From an uncultured Spiribacter sp. (GTDB lineage: Bacteria > Pseudomonadota > Gammaproteobacteria > Nitrococcales > Nitrococcaceae): DNA of 64,000 bases. Under the pieces are notes generated by a model. The model was given only the letters and a program-made list of their open reading frames with translations, was not told the origin of the DNA and did not search any database. Made by a program: the position numbers and the translations under genes. This document shows, in pieces, positions 38,905-48,390 of this stretch. The stretch is from NCBI GenBank assembly GCA_937884605.1, contig CALGDM010000013.1, positions 1 through 64,000 on the forward strand, written 5' to 3'. Position 1 is the stretch's first letter, and each line of letters starts with the position of its first letter.

Positions 38905-40345
38905 GACGATTGAACGGTTTACCCAGAAGGGCTACGAGGCCGGGTTTGTTACCGATGTCGAGGAAGACCGGGTTCCGCCGGGCCTGAACGAGGATGTCAT
39001 CCGGCAGATCTCGGCCAAAAAGAACGAGCCGGAGTGGATGCTCGAATGGCGGCTCAAGGCCTATCGCAATTGGCTGACCATGCGCGAGCCGGACTGGCAG
39101 TACGTCCACTATGATCCCATCGACTTCCAGGCGATTTCCTACTACGCCGCGCCCAAGCGCGACGAGGACCGCCCGGAAAGCCTTGACGACATCGACCCCG
39201 AGATCAAGGCGACCTACGACAAGCTCGGCATCCCGCTGCACGAGCAGGAGCAGCTCGCCGGTGTCTCGAATGTCGCAGTCGATGCGGTGTTCGATTCGGT
39301 CTCGGTGGCGACCTCGTACAAGGAGAAGCTGGCCGAGCAGGGCATCATCTTCTGCTCGATGTCCGAGGCCGTACAGAATCACCCCGAGCTGGTGCACAAG
39401 TACCTCGGGACGGTGATTCCGTACAACGACAATTACTTTGCCGGCCTGAACTCGGCGGTGTTTACCGATGGATCGTTTGTCTACATTCCGAAGGGCGTGC
39501 GCTGCCCGATGGAACTGTCGACCTATTTCCGCATCAATGCGGCCAACACCGGGCAGTTCGAGCGCACGCTGATCATCGCCGAGGACAGCAGCTACGTGTC
39601 GTATCTCGAAGGCTGCACGGCGCCCATGCGCGACGAAAACCAGCTGCATGCCGCCGTGGTCGAATTGGTGGCGCTGGACGATGCCGAGATCAAGTACTCG
39701 ACGGTCCAGAACTGGTATCCCGGCGACAAGGAAGGCAAGGGCGGCGTCTACAACTTCGTCACCAAGCGCGGTCTCTGCGCCGGCGACAACTCGAAGATCT
39801 CCTGGACCCAGGTCGAGACCGGTTCGGCGATCACCTGGAAGTATCCCAGTGTGGTCATGCGCGGTGACAATTCGGTGGGTGAGTTCTACAGCGTGGCGGT
39901 GACCCGCCTGCGTCAGCAGGCCGATACCGGCACCAAGATGACCCACATCGGCAAGAACACGAAGAGCACCATCGTCTCGAAGGGCATTTCCGCCCAGGAA
40001 GGCGAGCAGGTCTATCGTGGGCTGGTGCGGATCACGCCCACCGCGGAAAACGCCCGCAACTACTCGCAGTGTGACTCGATGCTGATGGGCTCGGAGTGCG
40101 GCGCGCACACGTTCCCTTATCTCGACGTCAACAACTCGACGGCTCAGCTCGAGCACGAGGCGACCACCTCGAAGATCGGCGAGGATCAGATCCTCTACTG
40201 CACGTCGCGGGGCATCTCCCCCGAGGATGCGGTGTCGCTGATCGTTAACGGCTTCTGCAAGGAGGTCTTCCGCGAGCTGCCGATGGAGTTTGCCGTCGAG
40301 GCCCAGAAGCTGCTCGAGGTCACATTGGAGGATTCGGTCGGCTGA
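38888..40345 (+). CDS. sufB: SufB, scaffold subunit of the SUF complex
   Basis: A 485-residue SufB. It has the beta-helix core of the SufBCD scaffold with HNNFFAGLN-type residues ([39 protein letters not shown]), [24 protein letters not shown] and the C-terminal [11 protein letters not shown]-like [14 protein letters not shown]. The ATG at 38888 follows a CCGGAG site inside the regulator gene. It assembles nascent iron-sulfur clusters with SufC and SufD. Confidence 0.97.
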   Translation: MSASTETIERFTQKGYEAGFVTDVEEDRVPPGLNEDVIRQISAKKNEPEWMLEWRLKAYRNWLTMREPDWQYVHYDPIDFQAISYYAAPKRDEDRPESLDDIDPEIKATYDKLGIPLHEQEQLAGVSNVAVDAVFDSVSVATSYKEKLAEQGIIFCSMSEAVQNHPELVHKYLGTVIPYNDNYFAGLNSAVFTDGSFVYIPKGVRCPMELSTYFRINAANTGQFERTLIIAEDSSYVSYLEGCTAPMRDENQLHAAVVELVALDDAEIKYSTVQNWYPGDKEGKGGVYNFVTKRGLCAGDNSKISWTQVETGSAITWKYPSVVMRGDNSVGEFYSVAVTRLRQQADTGTKMTHIGKNTKSTIVSKGISAQEGEQVYRGLVRITPTAENARNYSQCDSMLMGSECGAHTFPYLDVNNSTAQLEHEATTSKIGEDQILYCTSRGISPEDAVSLIVNGFCKEVFRELPMEFAVEAQKLLEVTLEDSVG

Positions 40346-40402
40346 TCGCCGGCCAATCCCCTGTCAACGCACACAAGGAATCTGTTTCAGGAGTCGCAAC
40401 CA

Positions 40403-41158
40403 ATGGCATTGCTGGAAATCCGCAATCTGCACGTCAACGTCGAGGGGACCGAAATCCTCAAGGGCGTCGATCTGACCATCGACACCGGCAAGGTGCACGC
40501 GATCATGGGCCCCAATGGCGGGGGCAAGAGCACCCTGGCCAAGGCGCTGGTGGGCGATGAGGCCTACGAGATCACCGAAGGCGAAGTCCTCTATGACGGC
40601 AAGGATCTGCTCGAGATGGATCCCGAGGAGCGGGCTCGTGAGGGGGTGTTCCTCGGCTTTCAGTACCCGGTGGAGATCCCCGGCGTCTCGAATACGTATT
40701 TCCTCAAGGCGGCGGTCAACGCCATGCGCAAGCATCGGGGCGAGGGCGAAATCGATGCGATGGAGTTTCTCGAGCTGGTGCGCGAGCGTGCCAAGCGCGT
40801 GAAGCTTGATGAGTCATTGCTCCAGCGCCCGGTCAACGAAGGCTTCTCCGGTGGCGAGAAAAAGCGCAACGAAATCTTCCATATGTCGGTCCTCGAGCCC
40901 AAGCTGGGGATTCTCGACGAGACCGACTCGGGCCTTGATATCGACGCCCTGCGCATTGTCAGCGAAGGCGTCAACGCGATGCGCGATGGCGAGCGCTCGT
41001 TCATGGTGATCACCCATTACCAGCGCCTGCTCGAGCATATCGTGCCCGATGTGGTGCATGTCCTGGTGAATGGCCGCATCGTCAAGACCGGTGGCAAGGA
41101 GCTTGCCCAGGAGCTTGAGGACAAGGGCTACGAGGGCTTTGACGAGGCTGCGGCCTGA
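40403..41158 (+). CDS. sufC: SufC, ATPase of the SUF complex
   Basis: A 251-residue ABC-type cytoplasmic ATPase. Walker A is GPNGGGKST, the signature is FSGGEKKRNEI, and Walker B leads into ILDETDSGLDIDAL, as is specific to SufC. The switch His is in VITHYQRL. It drives conformational change of SufB-SufD during cluster assembly. The ribosome site before it (CAGGAG) is normal. Confidence 0.97.
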   Translation: MALLEIRNLHVNVEGTEILKGVDLTIDTGKVHAIMGPNGGGKSTLAKALVGDEAYEITEGEVLYDGKDLLEMDPEERAREGVFLGFQYPVEIPGVSNTYFLKAAVNAMRKHRGEGEIDAMEFLELVRERAKRVKLDESLLQRPVNEGFSGGEKKRNEIFHMSVLEPKLGILDETDSGLDIDALRIVSEGVNAMRDGERSFMVITHYQRLLEHIVPDVVHVLVNGRIVKTGGKELAQELEDKGYEGFDEAAA

Positions 41159-41178
41159 ATTCGCGAGGAGCATCAGTG

Positions 41179-42507
41179 ATGGAAGCAGTAGCGCAGTCCA
41201 AGAGCGTTTATCTCGAAGCCTTCGAGCAGCTCACGCAGACCGGACCCGAGTGGCTCCGCCCGCTGCACGAGCGGGGCATTCACGCGTTCGAGGCCCGCGG
41301 CTTTCCGGGCTCGCGCGAGGAGGCCTGGCGCAAGACCAATCTGCGGCCGGTCACCCAGACGAACTTTCCGGTGGCCGACTCGCAGGGTGCGGCACCCCGG
41401 GAACTGGTGGAGCGGCTCGGCGAACTGGGCGAGAGCTATCGGCTGGTCTTTGTCGACGGTCGGCTTGCCGCCGATCTGTCGGATCTGGCCGATCTGGCGA
41501 AAGGCCTCACGGTGACGCCGTTCAGTGAATATGCCGATCACCCGCCCGAGCGCCTGAGCGCGGCACTCGGCCGGCGGGTGGACATTGACTGGCATCCGTT
41601 CGCGGCCCTCAACACCGCGTTCTTTGCCGACGGGGCCTATGTGCATGTGGCACGTGGCGCGATGATTGAAAAGCCGATCGCGATCACCCACATCATCACC
41701 GCCGAGGCCGATCAGCGGGCCGTGTATCCGCGGTTGGTGGTCGAAGCCGAGGATGGTGCCGAAGTGCGCGTGGTTGAGCGCTTTATCGGCGACGACGCCG
41801 CCAGTACGCTGGTCTGCCCGGTCAGCGAGCTGTCCGCGGGCGAGAATACGATCCTCGACTACAGCCGGCTGCAGGAAGATGGTGCCGGGGTGATGAACAT
41901 TGGCACGGTCAATCTGGCCGCCCAGCGCAATGCCTCGTTGCGGGGCGCATTCGTTGCCGATGGTGGGCGACTGGGTCGTGTCGACCTGATCGCCGACCTG
42001 GAAGGTGAAGGCGGCGAGATCGACTGCAATGGCATCTATCTGACCGAACAGCGCCAGTTCGTGGACTTCCACACCTGGTTCAATCACCGCAGCGAGAACT
42101 GCTTCAGCCGGCAGCGCTTCAAGGGCATCCTCCAGGATCGCTCCGAGACGGTGTTTGACGGCCTGGTGAAGGTGTTCGAGGGGGCGCAGAAGACCGACGC
42201 GGTGCAGGAAAACCGCAACCTGGTGCTGGGCAAGCGGGCCCTGGCCCATTCCAACCCGCGGCTCGAGATCTTTGCCGACGACGTCAAGTGCACCCACGGC
42301 TCGACCGTGGGCGAGCTCGACGAGCAGGCGCTTTTCTACCTGCGGACCCGCGGGATCAGCGCGGAAGGCGCCAAGGGCATGTTGACTCTGGCGTTTGCGG
42401 GCGAGATCGTCGATATGTTCCGTGTCACTGGCGTCCGTGACCATGTCCGGCGGGTGCTGATGCGCCGGCTGAACGTGGAAGACGCGGACATTGGGGAGAT
42501 TCTTTGA
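41179..42507 (+). CDS. sufD: SufD, scaffold subunit of the SUF complex
   Basis: A 442-residue SufD, related to SufB but shorter. GFPGSREEAWRKTNLRPV at the N-terminus, and IFADDVKCTHGSTVGELDEQALFYLRTRGIS near the C-terminus with the conserved Cys and His, are diagnostic. The track begins with a GTG at 41176; the ATG at 41179 is better spaced from GAGGAG. The stop overlaps the TTG start of sufS. Confidence 0.96.
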   Translation: MEAVAQSKSVYLEAFEQLTQTGPEWLRPLHERGIHAFEARGFPGSREEAWRKTNLRPVTQTNFPVADSQGAAPRELVERLGELGESYRLVFVDGRLAADLSDLADLAKGLTVTPFSEYADHPPERLSAALGRRVDIDWHPFAALNTAFFADGAYVHVARGAMIEKPIAITHIITAEADQRAVYPRLVVEAEDGAEVRVVERFIGDDAASTLVCPVSELSAGENTILDYSRLQEDGAGVMNIGTVNLAAQRNASLRGAFVADGGRLGRVDLIADLEGEGGEIDCNGIYLTEQRQFVDFHTWFNHRSENCFSRQRFKGILQDRSETVFDGLVKVFEGAQKTDAVQENRNLVLGKRALAHSNPRLEIFADDVKCTHGSTVGELDEQALFYLRTRGISAEGAKGMLTLAFAGEIVDMFRVTGVRDHVRRVLMRRLNVEDADIGEIL

Positions 42508-43754
42508 GCGCTCATCCCATGCACGAAGCCCGGCCCGGCGCTGATCTGGCGCCGTACCGGGCGGATTTCCCGGTGCTGCAGCGGCCCATGAACGACCGCC
42601 GCCTGGCGTTTCTGGACAGCGCGGCGAGCGCGCAGAAGCCGCAGTGCGTGATCGATGCCGAGCGCGACTGCTATGAGCGTTATTACGCGAACATCCATCG
42701 CGGCGTGTACCAGCTCTCGCAGCAGTCGACCCAGGCGTTCGAGAACGTCCGCGGCATTGTCCAGCGCTTCATCAACGCGCCGGACGAGCGGGAAGTGGTG
42801 TTTGTCCGCGGCGCGACCGAGGCGATCAATCTGGTCGCCCAGTCGTTCGTGCGCCCAATGCTGCAGCCCGGCGACGAGGTGCTGATCACCGGCATGGAGC
42901 ACCATGCCAACATCGTGCCCTGGCAGCTTGTCACCGAGGCCACCGGTGCCCAACTGGTGGTGGCGCCGGTGCTCGATGATGGCTCGCTGGACATGGACGG
43001 ACTGCGCGAGCGCATCAGTGAGCGCACCCGATTCATCAGCATCGTGCATGTCTCGAACACGCTCGGCACGATCAACCCGGTGGAAACCGTCACCGAGCTC
43101 GCCCACGCCCGGGGCATTCCGGTGTTGATCGACGGGGCCCAGTCGGCGCCGCACATGCCCGTGGACGTGCAGGCCCTGGGGGCGGATTTCTACACGTTTT
43201 CGGCCCACAAGACCTACGGGCCCAGTGGCTCGGGCATTCTCTGGGGCCGCCTGGCGCATCTGCAGTCGATGCCTCCCTACCAGGGCGGTGGCGACATGAT
43301 TCGCACGGTGCGCTTTGAGGGCTCGGAGTACGCCGACCCGCCCCAGCGCTTCGAGGCGGGGACGCCGAACATTGCCGGCGTGATCGCCACCGGTGTCGGG
43401 CTCGAGTACATGGAGTCGGTCGGGCGTGATCGCATCCTCGCCCATGAACAGTCCCTGCTTGCCTACGCCAACGAGCGTCTGGCGGCGTGGGATGATCTGC
43501 GCGTGATCGGCACGGCACCGGGCAAGGCGGGTGTGATTTCGTTCGTCATCGACGGGATTCATCCCCACGACATGGGGACCATCCTCGACATGGAGGGCGT
43601 TGCCGTTCGGGTCGGCCATCACTGCACCCAGCCGCTGATGGAGCGCTTTAATGTGCCGGCTACCGTGCGGGCATCGTTTGGCCTCTACAACGATCGCGAG
43701 GATGTCGATGCCCTGGTGGAGGGTCTGACCAAGGTGAAGTCGCTGCTCGGCTGA
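42504..43754 (+). CDS. sufS: SufS cysteine desulfurase, TTG start
   Basis: A 416-residue PLP-dependent group II cysteine desulfurase. The PLP Lys is in FSAHKTYGPSG, and the catalytic Cys in RVGHHCTQPLMERF. It removes sulfur from cysteine for cluster building. The TTG at 42504 is supported by GGGGAG six bases upstream and overlap with the sufD stop; the ATG at 42519 would be too far from that site. Its sulfur acceptor should be the SufU protein encoded next. Confidence 0.95.
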   Translation: MSAHPMHEARPGADLAPYRADFPVLQRPMNDRRLAFLDSAASAQKPQCVIDAERDCYERYYANIHRGVYQLSQQSTQAFENVRGIVQRFINAPDEREVVFVRGATEAINLVAQSFVRPMLQPGDEVLITGMEHHANIVPWQLVTEATGAQLVVAPVLDDGSLDMDGLRERISERTRFISIVHVSNTLGTINPVETVTELAHARGIPVLIDGAQSAPHMPVDVQALGADFYTFSAHKTYGPSGSGILWGRLAHLQSMPPYQGGGDMIRTVRFEGSEYADPPQRFEAGTPNIAGVIATGVGLEYMESVGRDRILAHEQSLLAYANERLAAWDDLRVIGTAPGKAGVISFVIDGIHPHDMGTILDMEGVAVRVGHHCTQPLMERFNVPATVRASFGLYNDREDVDALVEGLTKVKSLLG

Positions 43755-43756
43755 CC

Positions 43757-44215
43757 ATGACCGACCTATCGGCGCTCTACCAGGCCGTGGTGCTTGACCA
43801 CAACCGCGCCCCACGCAACTGTCATGCGGTCTCACCCCATGACTACGAAGGCGATGGCAACAATCCATTGTGTGGCGACTGGGTGCATGTCGAGCTTCGA
43901 CTGGACTCGGCGGGTCGTATCGAGGATGTCGGTTTCAGCGGAGAGGGTTGTGCCATCTCGACGGCATCGGCGTCGATCATGACCGAAGTGTTGATGGGGC
44001 GCACACTTGATGAGGCGCGTCGGATCGGCGAACGCTTCCAGCACCTGGTGACCGATCGGGACGCGCCGCTGCCGGCGGAAGATGACCCCGAGCTCGAAAA
44101 ACTCCTGGCATTGGCCGGCGTGCGTGACTACCCCATGCGGGTGAAGTGCGCCACCCTTGCCTGGCATACCCTGCAGGCGGCGATCGAGCCGACTGCCTCG
44201 GCGGATTCGGAGTAG
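43757..44215 (+). CDS. sufU: SufU-type sulfur transfer/scaffold protein
   Basis: A 152-residue IscU-fold protein of the SufU type. Its three cysteines are in NNPLCGD, GEGCAIS and MRVKCATLAW. The insertion between the second and third (GRTLDEARRIGERFQHLVTDRDAPLPAEDDPELEKL) is SufU-like. In firmicutes SufU accepts sulfur from SufS through zinc-ligand exchange; the same is likely here as no SufE gene is present. Two bases separate it from sufS. Confidence 0.93.
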   Translation: MTDLSALYQAVVLDHNRAPRNCHAVSPHDYEGDGNNPLCGDWVHVELRLDSAGRIEDVGFSGEGCAISTASASIMTEVLMGRTLDEARRIGERFQHLVTDRDAPLPAEDDPELEKLLALAGVRDYPMRVKCATLAWHTLQAAIEPTASADSE

Positions 44216-44218
44216 CGC

Positions 44219-44542
44219 ATGGTGGAACGCCCCCCGGTCGATACACTGCGCGAAGGCGTGGTCAGCGCCCTTCGCAGTGTCTATGACCCTGAAATCCCTG
44301 TGGATGTCTACGAGCTGGGCCTGATCTACGAGATTGAAGTGGATGCGGACGGCTTCGTCGACGTGCTGATGACGCTGACTTCGCCCGCCTGCCCGGTGGC
44401 CGGTCAGATGCCGATCATGATCAAGGCCGCGGTGGAACAGGTCCAGGGCGTTGAGGCCGCCGAGGTGGAGCTGACCTGGGATCCGCCGTGGACGCAGGAC
44501 CGGATGTCCGAAAGCGCGCGCCTGCAGCTGGGGTTCATGTAG
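44219..44542 (+). CDS. sufT: SufT, MIP18/DUF59-family iron-sulfur maturation protein
   Basis: A 107-residue DUF59 protein. VYDPEIPVDVYELGLIYEIEV and LTSPACPVAGQMP with the conserved Cys are typical, and the end WDPPWTQDRMSESARLQLGFM matches SUF-associated members. It acts in iron-sulfur cluster maturation or delivery. It is the last gene of the operon; its 3' end overlaps the convergent cpaF gene by eight bases. Confidence 0.95.
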   Translation: MVERPPVDTLREGVVSALRSVYDPEIPVDVYELGLIYEIEVDADGFVDVLMTLTSPACPVAGQMPIMIKAAVEQVQGVEAAEVELTWDPPWTQDRMSESARLQLGFM

Positions 44543-46184
44543 GCCCGTCGGCCGGCTGAAAAAGGCCTGGATCCACTGGCGGCTCGAGGGTCGATCCCTG
44601 TTCGATGAATGCCGGCCGCTGCCCGGTGGCGGTAAAGCCGTTGTCATAGCGGTACAGATCGGTCAGCAGGATCCGCTCGCCTTCCATACCCGCGACTTCG
44701 GTGATCGCCGTGATCCGTCGTGCCCCATCGCCAAAGCGCGTCAGCTGCACAATGATATCGATGGCCGCTGCGATCTGGTCACGAATCGCCCGCGCCGGCA
44801 GGTCCATTCCCGCCATCAATGTCATCACCTCGAGTCGGGCGAGGGCATCGCGGGGTGTATTGGCGTGGGCCGTGGTCAGGGATCCGTCATGCCCGGTATT
44901 CATCGCCTGGAGCATATCCAGCGCTTCGCCGCCGCGGCATTCCCCCACAAGGATGCGATCGGGGCGCATGCGCAGTGCATTGCGAACCAGTTCGCGAATG
45001 CTGATCGCACCACTGCCCTCAACGTTGGCCGGACGCGACTCCAGGGCCACCACGTGATCCTGCTGCAGACGCAGCTCGGCGGAGTCTTCAATGGTAACGA
45101 TCCGCTCGGACTCGTCGATTTCCTCCGACAGGGCATTCAGGACCGTTGTCTTGCCCGTGCCGGTGCCGCCGGCGATGAGGATATTACGACGGCGATGGAT
45201 GCACAGGCGCAGGAACGCCGCCATGGGGGCATCCAGGGCCCCGAATCCGATCAGATCGCCAAGCCCGATGCGTGTGTCACTGAATCGCCGGATGGTGAGC
45301 GTGGCGCCATTGAGCGCCAGCGGCGGGATGATCGCGTTGACCCGTGAGCCGTCGGGCAGCCGTGCGTCCACGAGCGGCGAGCCTTCATCAAGGCGCCGGC
45401 CGAGGGGCGAGACGATCCGGTCAAGCACGCTATCCAGGGACGCCGCCGAGCTGAATGCCAGTGCGGTCTTCTCCAATCGTCCCTGGCGCTCGACATAGAT
45501 GCTTGACGGGCCGTTGACCATGATTTCGCTGACCGCGGCGTCTTCCATGAGCGACTCGATGGGCCCGAGGCCCACGGTTTCAGCGACCACGGCAGCCACC
45601 ACGGTATTGCCGTCAAGGTCCTCGGGGATCGACAGCTCGCCTTCCTCGATCAGCTGCCAGGCCGTGGTGCGGGCTTCTTCGCGCAGTCGCTGGGGCGATA
45701 GGGTCTGGAGGATATCCCGCCGATACAGATCCAGACGCTGGCTGATGCATTCCTGAAACCGACGTACCAGTTCCGGGGCAATGCGCGGCGTGGCCGCCGG
45801 GATCGGTGGCTCCGCCGGCGCGGCCGGTGCGACAGGTGTGACAGGGTCGGGATCGGGCGCCGAGGGGACGGGCGTCTCGGCCGTGTCGACCGGCCGGACC
45901 TGCCAGCAGGTGTCGCCCAGGCGCAGCGCATCGCCGGCGGCGAGGGGGCCGGCCTGGCGGACCGGCTCGCCGTTGAAGTCGATTTCGCGCCGACCGGTCA
46001 GCAGGCGGATGTGCAGCCCATCGGTGTCCACGCGGAACTCGGCATGGCGCCGGGCGATTCCCTCACCGGCAATCCGCAGATCACAGCGACGCCCGCCACC
46101 AATGGTGTATCGACGCCCCGGATCCAGGGCAATGGGGATCGGGCGCTCATGACCACGGTGCTGGAGGAGTTCGAGCTTATTCAT
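44535..46184 (-). CDS. cpaF: CpaF/TadA-type pilus ATPase with N-terminal FHA domain
   Basis: A 549-residue secretion ATPase. Residues 1-98 are an FHA phosphopeptide-binding domain (YTIGGGRRCDLRIAGEGIARRHAEF). A Pro/Ala-rich linker (101-135) follows, then the TadA ATPase with MVNGPSSIYVERQGRLEK, Walker A GGTGTGKT (339-346), and the Asp/His boxes VTIEDSAELRLQQDHVVALESR and GECRGGEALDMLQAMNTGHDGSLTTAHANTPRDAL. It should power Tad pilus extension and possibly retraction at the inner membrane. The FHA fusion is not part of classical CpaF. It is last in the tad operon. Confidence 0.93.
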   Translation of the reverse strand: MNKLELLQHRGHERPIPIALDPGRRYTIGGGRRCDLRIAGEGIARRHAEFRVDTDGLHIRLLTGRREIDFNGEPVRQAGPLAAGDALRLGDTCWQVRPVDTAETPVPSAPDPDPVTPVAPAAPAEPPIPAATPRIAPELVRRFQECISQRLDLYRRDILQTLSPQRLREEARTTAWQLIEEGELSIPEDLDGNTVVAAVVAETVGLGPIESLMEDAAVSEIMVNGPSSIYVERQGRLEKTALAFSSAASLDSVLDRIVSPLGRRLDEGSPLVDARLPDGSRVNAIIPPLALNGATLTIRRFSDTRIGLGDLIGFGALDAPMAAFLRLCIHRRRNILIAGGTGTGKTTVLNALSEEIDESERIVTIEDSAELRLQQDHVVALESRPANVEGSGAISIRELVRNALRMRPDRILVGECRGGEALDMLQAMNTGHDGSLTTAHANTPRDALARLEVMTLMAGMDLPARAIRDQIAAAIDIIVQLTRFGDGARRITAITEVAGMEGERILLTDLYRYDNGFTATGQRPAFIEQGSTLEPPVDPGLFQPADGPT

Positions 46185-47463
46185 AACGGATCTCCCGAAG
46201 CGGCAAGCGCGGGACGGGGGCTGAGCGGGTCGGATCGGCCCGTTCCGGGGTGGTGGCCGCCGGATCGTCCTGCAGTGTGGGGGTGATGAGCACCACGAGC
46301 TCGGTCTGTTCGTTCTGGAACCGCTCGGAGCGAAAAAGCCGACCGATCACCGGCAGCTCGCCGAGGCCGGGCACCCGACTGACCGCACGGGATTGCTGCT
46401 CGTCGATGAGACCGGCAATCAGCAGCGTCTGCCCGCTCGGTCCGCTCATTTCGGTGATGGCGTTGCGGACCGAAAAGCCGGGTACGCCGAGTACCGTGAC
46501 AGACTCGTCGACATCGCTGACTTCCACCTCGATGCGGGTGCGGATATGGGCATCATCGCCCACCACCGGCGCCACCTTGAGCAGTATCCCGTAGTCCTTG
46601 AAGGTCACCGTCGGGTCGCCCTCGCCGTTCTGTATGGGGATCGGGACTTCACCGCCGGCCTGGAACTCGGCGGCAGTCCCGCTCAGGGCCGAGAGCATGG
46701 GCTCAGCGATCACCCGGGCCTCGCCGGACTGGCCAAGCAGGTCGATCATCGCGGTCAGGCTGAGGCCCACGCCCAGATAGCCATTGCCCTTGCCGATATC
46801 CAGGGGCAACGACTGATTGGGCAGAAAATCACCAAGCGCACCGCGAAAGACATCGTTGGTCTCGAGATCGGCAGCGTAGGCAAAGCTGATCGCGGGGGAC
46901 TGCGTCGTCCAGTCAAGACCGATCTCGCGCAGGGTCGAGGTGCGCAGTTCCACGAACCGGGCCTTGACCTGAACGCTTGGCGTGTCGCGGGCGGTTGCCG
47001 GATCGGTGAAGTCGCCCAGCTCCGGATAGGCTTCCACCAGGCGCTCGAAGCGAGCCTGATCACGATCCGTTGTGGGGTGCCCGGTGACGAAGTACTCGGC
47101 GTTGATGCGCTCGAGACGAATCCCGTCAACACGCCTGGCCAATTGCTCGAGCTGGCGGTCGCGCGGCGTGTCCGCGGAGGGCTGGACCGTAACGGCGAGA
47201 TGCCTGGGGCTGGCGCCTTCGGACCAGATGCGCAGATCGGTCTGCCCGGCGGCCCGGCCCATTAAGAGGATGCCATCGTCGTTGTCGAGCACCTCGACTT
47301 CGGCCAGTTCGCCGTCGCCGAGCGCGACGCGGACCACATTGCTTGCATCGATGATCTGCGAGTGTCCGACATCCACCGTGACGGCGGCGGCGGGCAGCCC
47401 GAGCATCAGCCCAAGCGCCGCGCCCATTGGTTGGTACCAGTGCCCGGTGCGGCGCCCAGTCAT
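46177..47463 (-). CDS. cpaC: CpaC/RcpA-type outer-membrane secretin
   Basis: A 428-residue secretin of the Tad system. It has a signal peptide (GAALGLMLGLPAAAVTVDV), an N-terminal secretin-associated domain (VGHSQIIDASNVVRVALGDGELAEVEVLDNDDGILLMGRAAGQTDLRIW), a BON-like stretch, and the C-terminal secretin domain (FVELRTSTLREIGLDW ... GEVPIPIQN ... VPGLGELPVIGRLFRSERFQNEQTELVVLITP). It forms the outer-membrane pore for the pilus. Overlaps cpaB by ATGA and cpaF by eight bases. Confidence 0.93.
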   Translation of the reverse strand: MTGRRTGHWYQPMGAALGLMLGLPAAAVTVDVGHSQIIDASNVVRVALGDGELAEVEVLDNDDGILLMGRAAGQTDLRIWSEGASPRHLAVTVQPSADTPRDRQLEQLARRVDGIRLERINAEYFVTGHPTTDRDQARFERLVEAYPELGDFTDPATARDTPSVQVKARFVELRTSTLREIGLDWTTQSPAISFAYAADLETNDVFRGALGDFLPNQSLPLDIGKGNGYLGVGLSLTAMIDLLGQSGEARVIAEPMLSALSGTAAEFQAGGEVPIPIQNGEGDPTVTFKDYGILLKVAPVVGDDAHIRTRIEVEVSDVDESVTVLGVPGFSVRNAITEMSGPSGQTLLIAGLIDEQQSRAVSRVPGLGELPVIGRLFRSERFQNEQTELVVLITPTLQDDPAATTPERADPTRSAPVPRLPLREIRYE

Positions 47464-48242
47464 GGCTCACCCCCGATAATCAGCTCGACCGCGGGTGGCG
47501 TGTCACCGGATGGAGCATGGGTGATTGCCGCGGTGTCGATGCGATAGCCATCCACCGGTGCATTATCCCGGTCAGCGCGCAGGACGACGTGGATGCTGCC
47601 AATGGCAACGGCCTGGGTGATCCGCGCGGCCTCCACCGGTGAGACGGCCAGAGTCAGGTCGTCATAGCCGGGTTGTCGGGTATTGTCCCGCGGGACGGCA
47701 AGTCGCGCGCCGGTGGCGAGGATGGGTATATCCGCCAGCAACGGCAGCGTGGTGCGTTCGCCGTCGTCGCGGTGGGTGAGCAGCAGATCCACACGGTCCC
47801 CGGGACTCAGCAGCCCGGCAATCTCGGCGCCGCCGGACACCGGAATGGTGATGGCCCGGTCGCCGGGCGTGATCTGATCGGCAAGCCGCGCGCGGTCCGA
47901 ATCGGTGACATGCACCGGCAGGATTGCGCGGCCCGCGCTCAGATCGTGGGTCAGGGTCCGCCCCGCGATGCGCGCCCAGGCGCTGTCGGCAAAGGCATGC
48001 TCATGGACAAAACGCACGGGCATCTCACGCACGGCGACGCGATCCGGTGTCAGGCGGCTGCCTTTGGGCAGATCGGCGCCGGCGACGATCACTGCACGGG
48101 TGGCGTGCGTCGAGCGCAGTTCCGCTTCGACAGCCCGGGCGCGTTGCTCGAGATGCCGATCGCCAAACCAGACACCGGCGCCACCGGCCAGCAATGCCCC
48201 GGTGACCAGCAATACACCGCGTTTCAGGGGAGTCATCATCAT
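47460..48242 (-). CDS. cpaB: CpaB/RcpC-type Flp pilus assembly protein
   Basis: A 260-residue periplasmic protein with an N-terminal membrane anchor (GVLLVTGALLAGGAGVWFG) and SAF/CpaB domain (VIVAGADLPKGSRLTPDRVAVREMPVRF, LSAGRAILPVHV, ITIPVSGGAEIAGLLSPGDRVDLLLTH). It is thought to act with the CpaC secretin. The first of three consecutive ATG codons (48242) is well placed after GGAGAAGG; the track's longer start lies over the 42-codon ORF. Confidence 0.9.
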   Translation of the reverse strand: MMMTPLKRGVLLVTGALLAGGAGVWFGDRHLEQRARAVEAELRSTHATRAVIVAGADLPKGSRLTPDRVAVREMPVRFVHEHAFADSAWARIAGRTLTHDLSAGRAILPVHVTDSDRARLADQITPGDRAITIPVSGGAEIAGLLSPGDRVDLLLTHRDDGERTTLPLLADIPILATGARLAVPRDNTRQPGYDDLTLAVSPVEAARITQAVAIGSIHVVLRADRDNAPVDGYRIDTAAITHAPSGDTPPAVELIIGGEP

Positions 48243-48261
48243 CGCCTTCTCCGGGGGCAGT

Positions 48262-48390
48262 TCATAACGGGATGGCAAGGCTCCAAAGCGTCTGGTCGGT
48301 GTGGCTGGCGAAGGCCGTGATCAGCCGATCGATGCCGGACCAGACCCCCATCAGCCCCGCAATCACCGCCAGGTACTCGGCGCTGCTCAT
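48262..48390 (-). CDS. 42-residue pilin-like small protein of the tad operon
   Basis: Not in the ORF track because of its size. Reading on the minus strand, the ATG at 48390 shares a base with the upstream stop (TGATG), and the frame ends at a TGA at 48262-48264, 19 bases before cpaB. The product begins MSSAEYLAVIAGLMGVWSGIDRLITAF and has one hydrophobic helix. The Glu-Tyr followed by a hydrophobic run resembles the mature start of Flp pilins, but no prepilin leader is present. Tight coupling and codon use support a real gene; the function is unknown. Confidence 0.55.
   Translation of the reverse strand: MSSAEYLAVIAGLMGVWSGIDRLITAFASHTDQTLWSLAIPL

Noticed and set aside
38873-40156. 427-residue minus-strand ORF
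   Set aside because: Fully antisense to sufB; no ribosome site or domain.
42336-43868. 510-residue minus-strand ORF
   Set aside because: Antisense to sufS and its neighbours.
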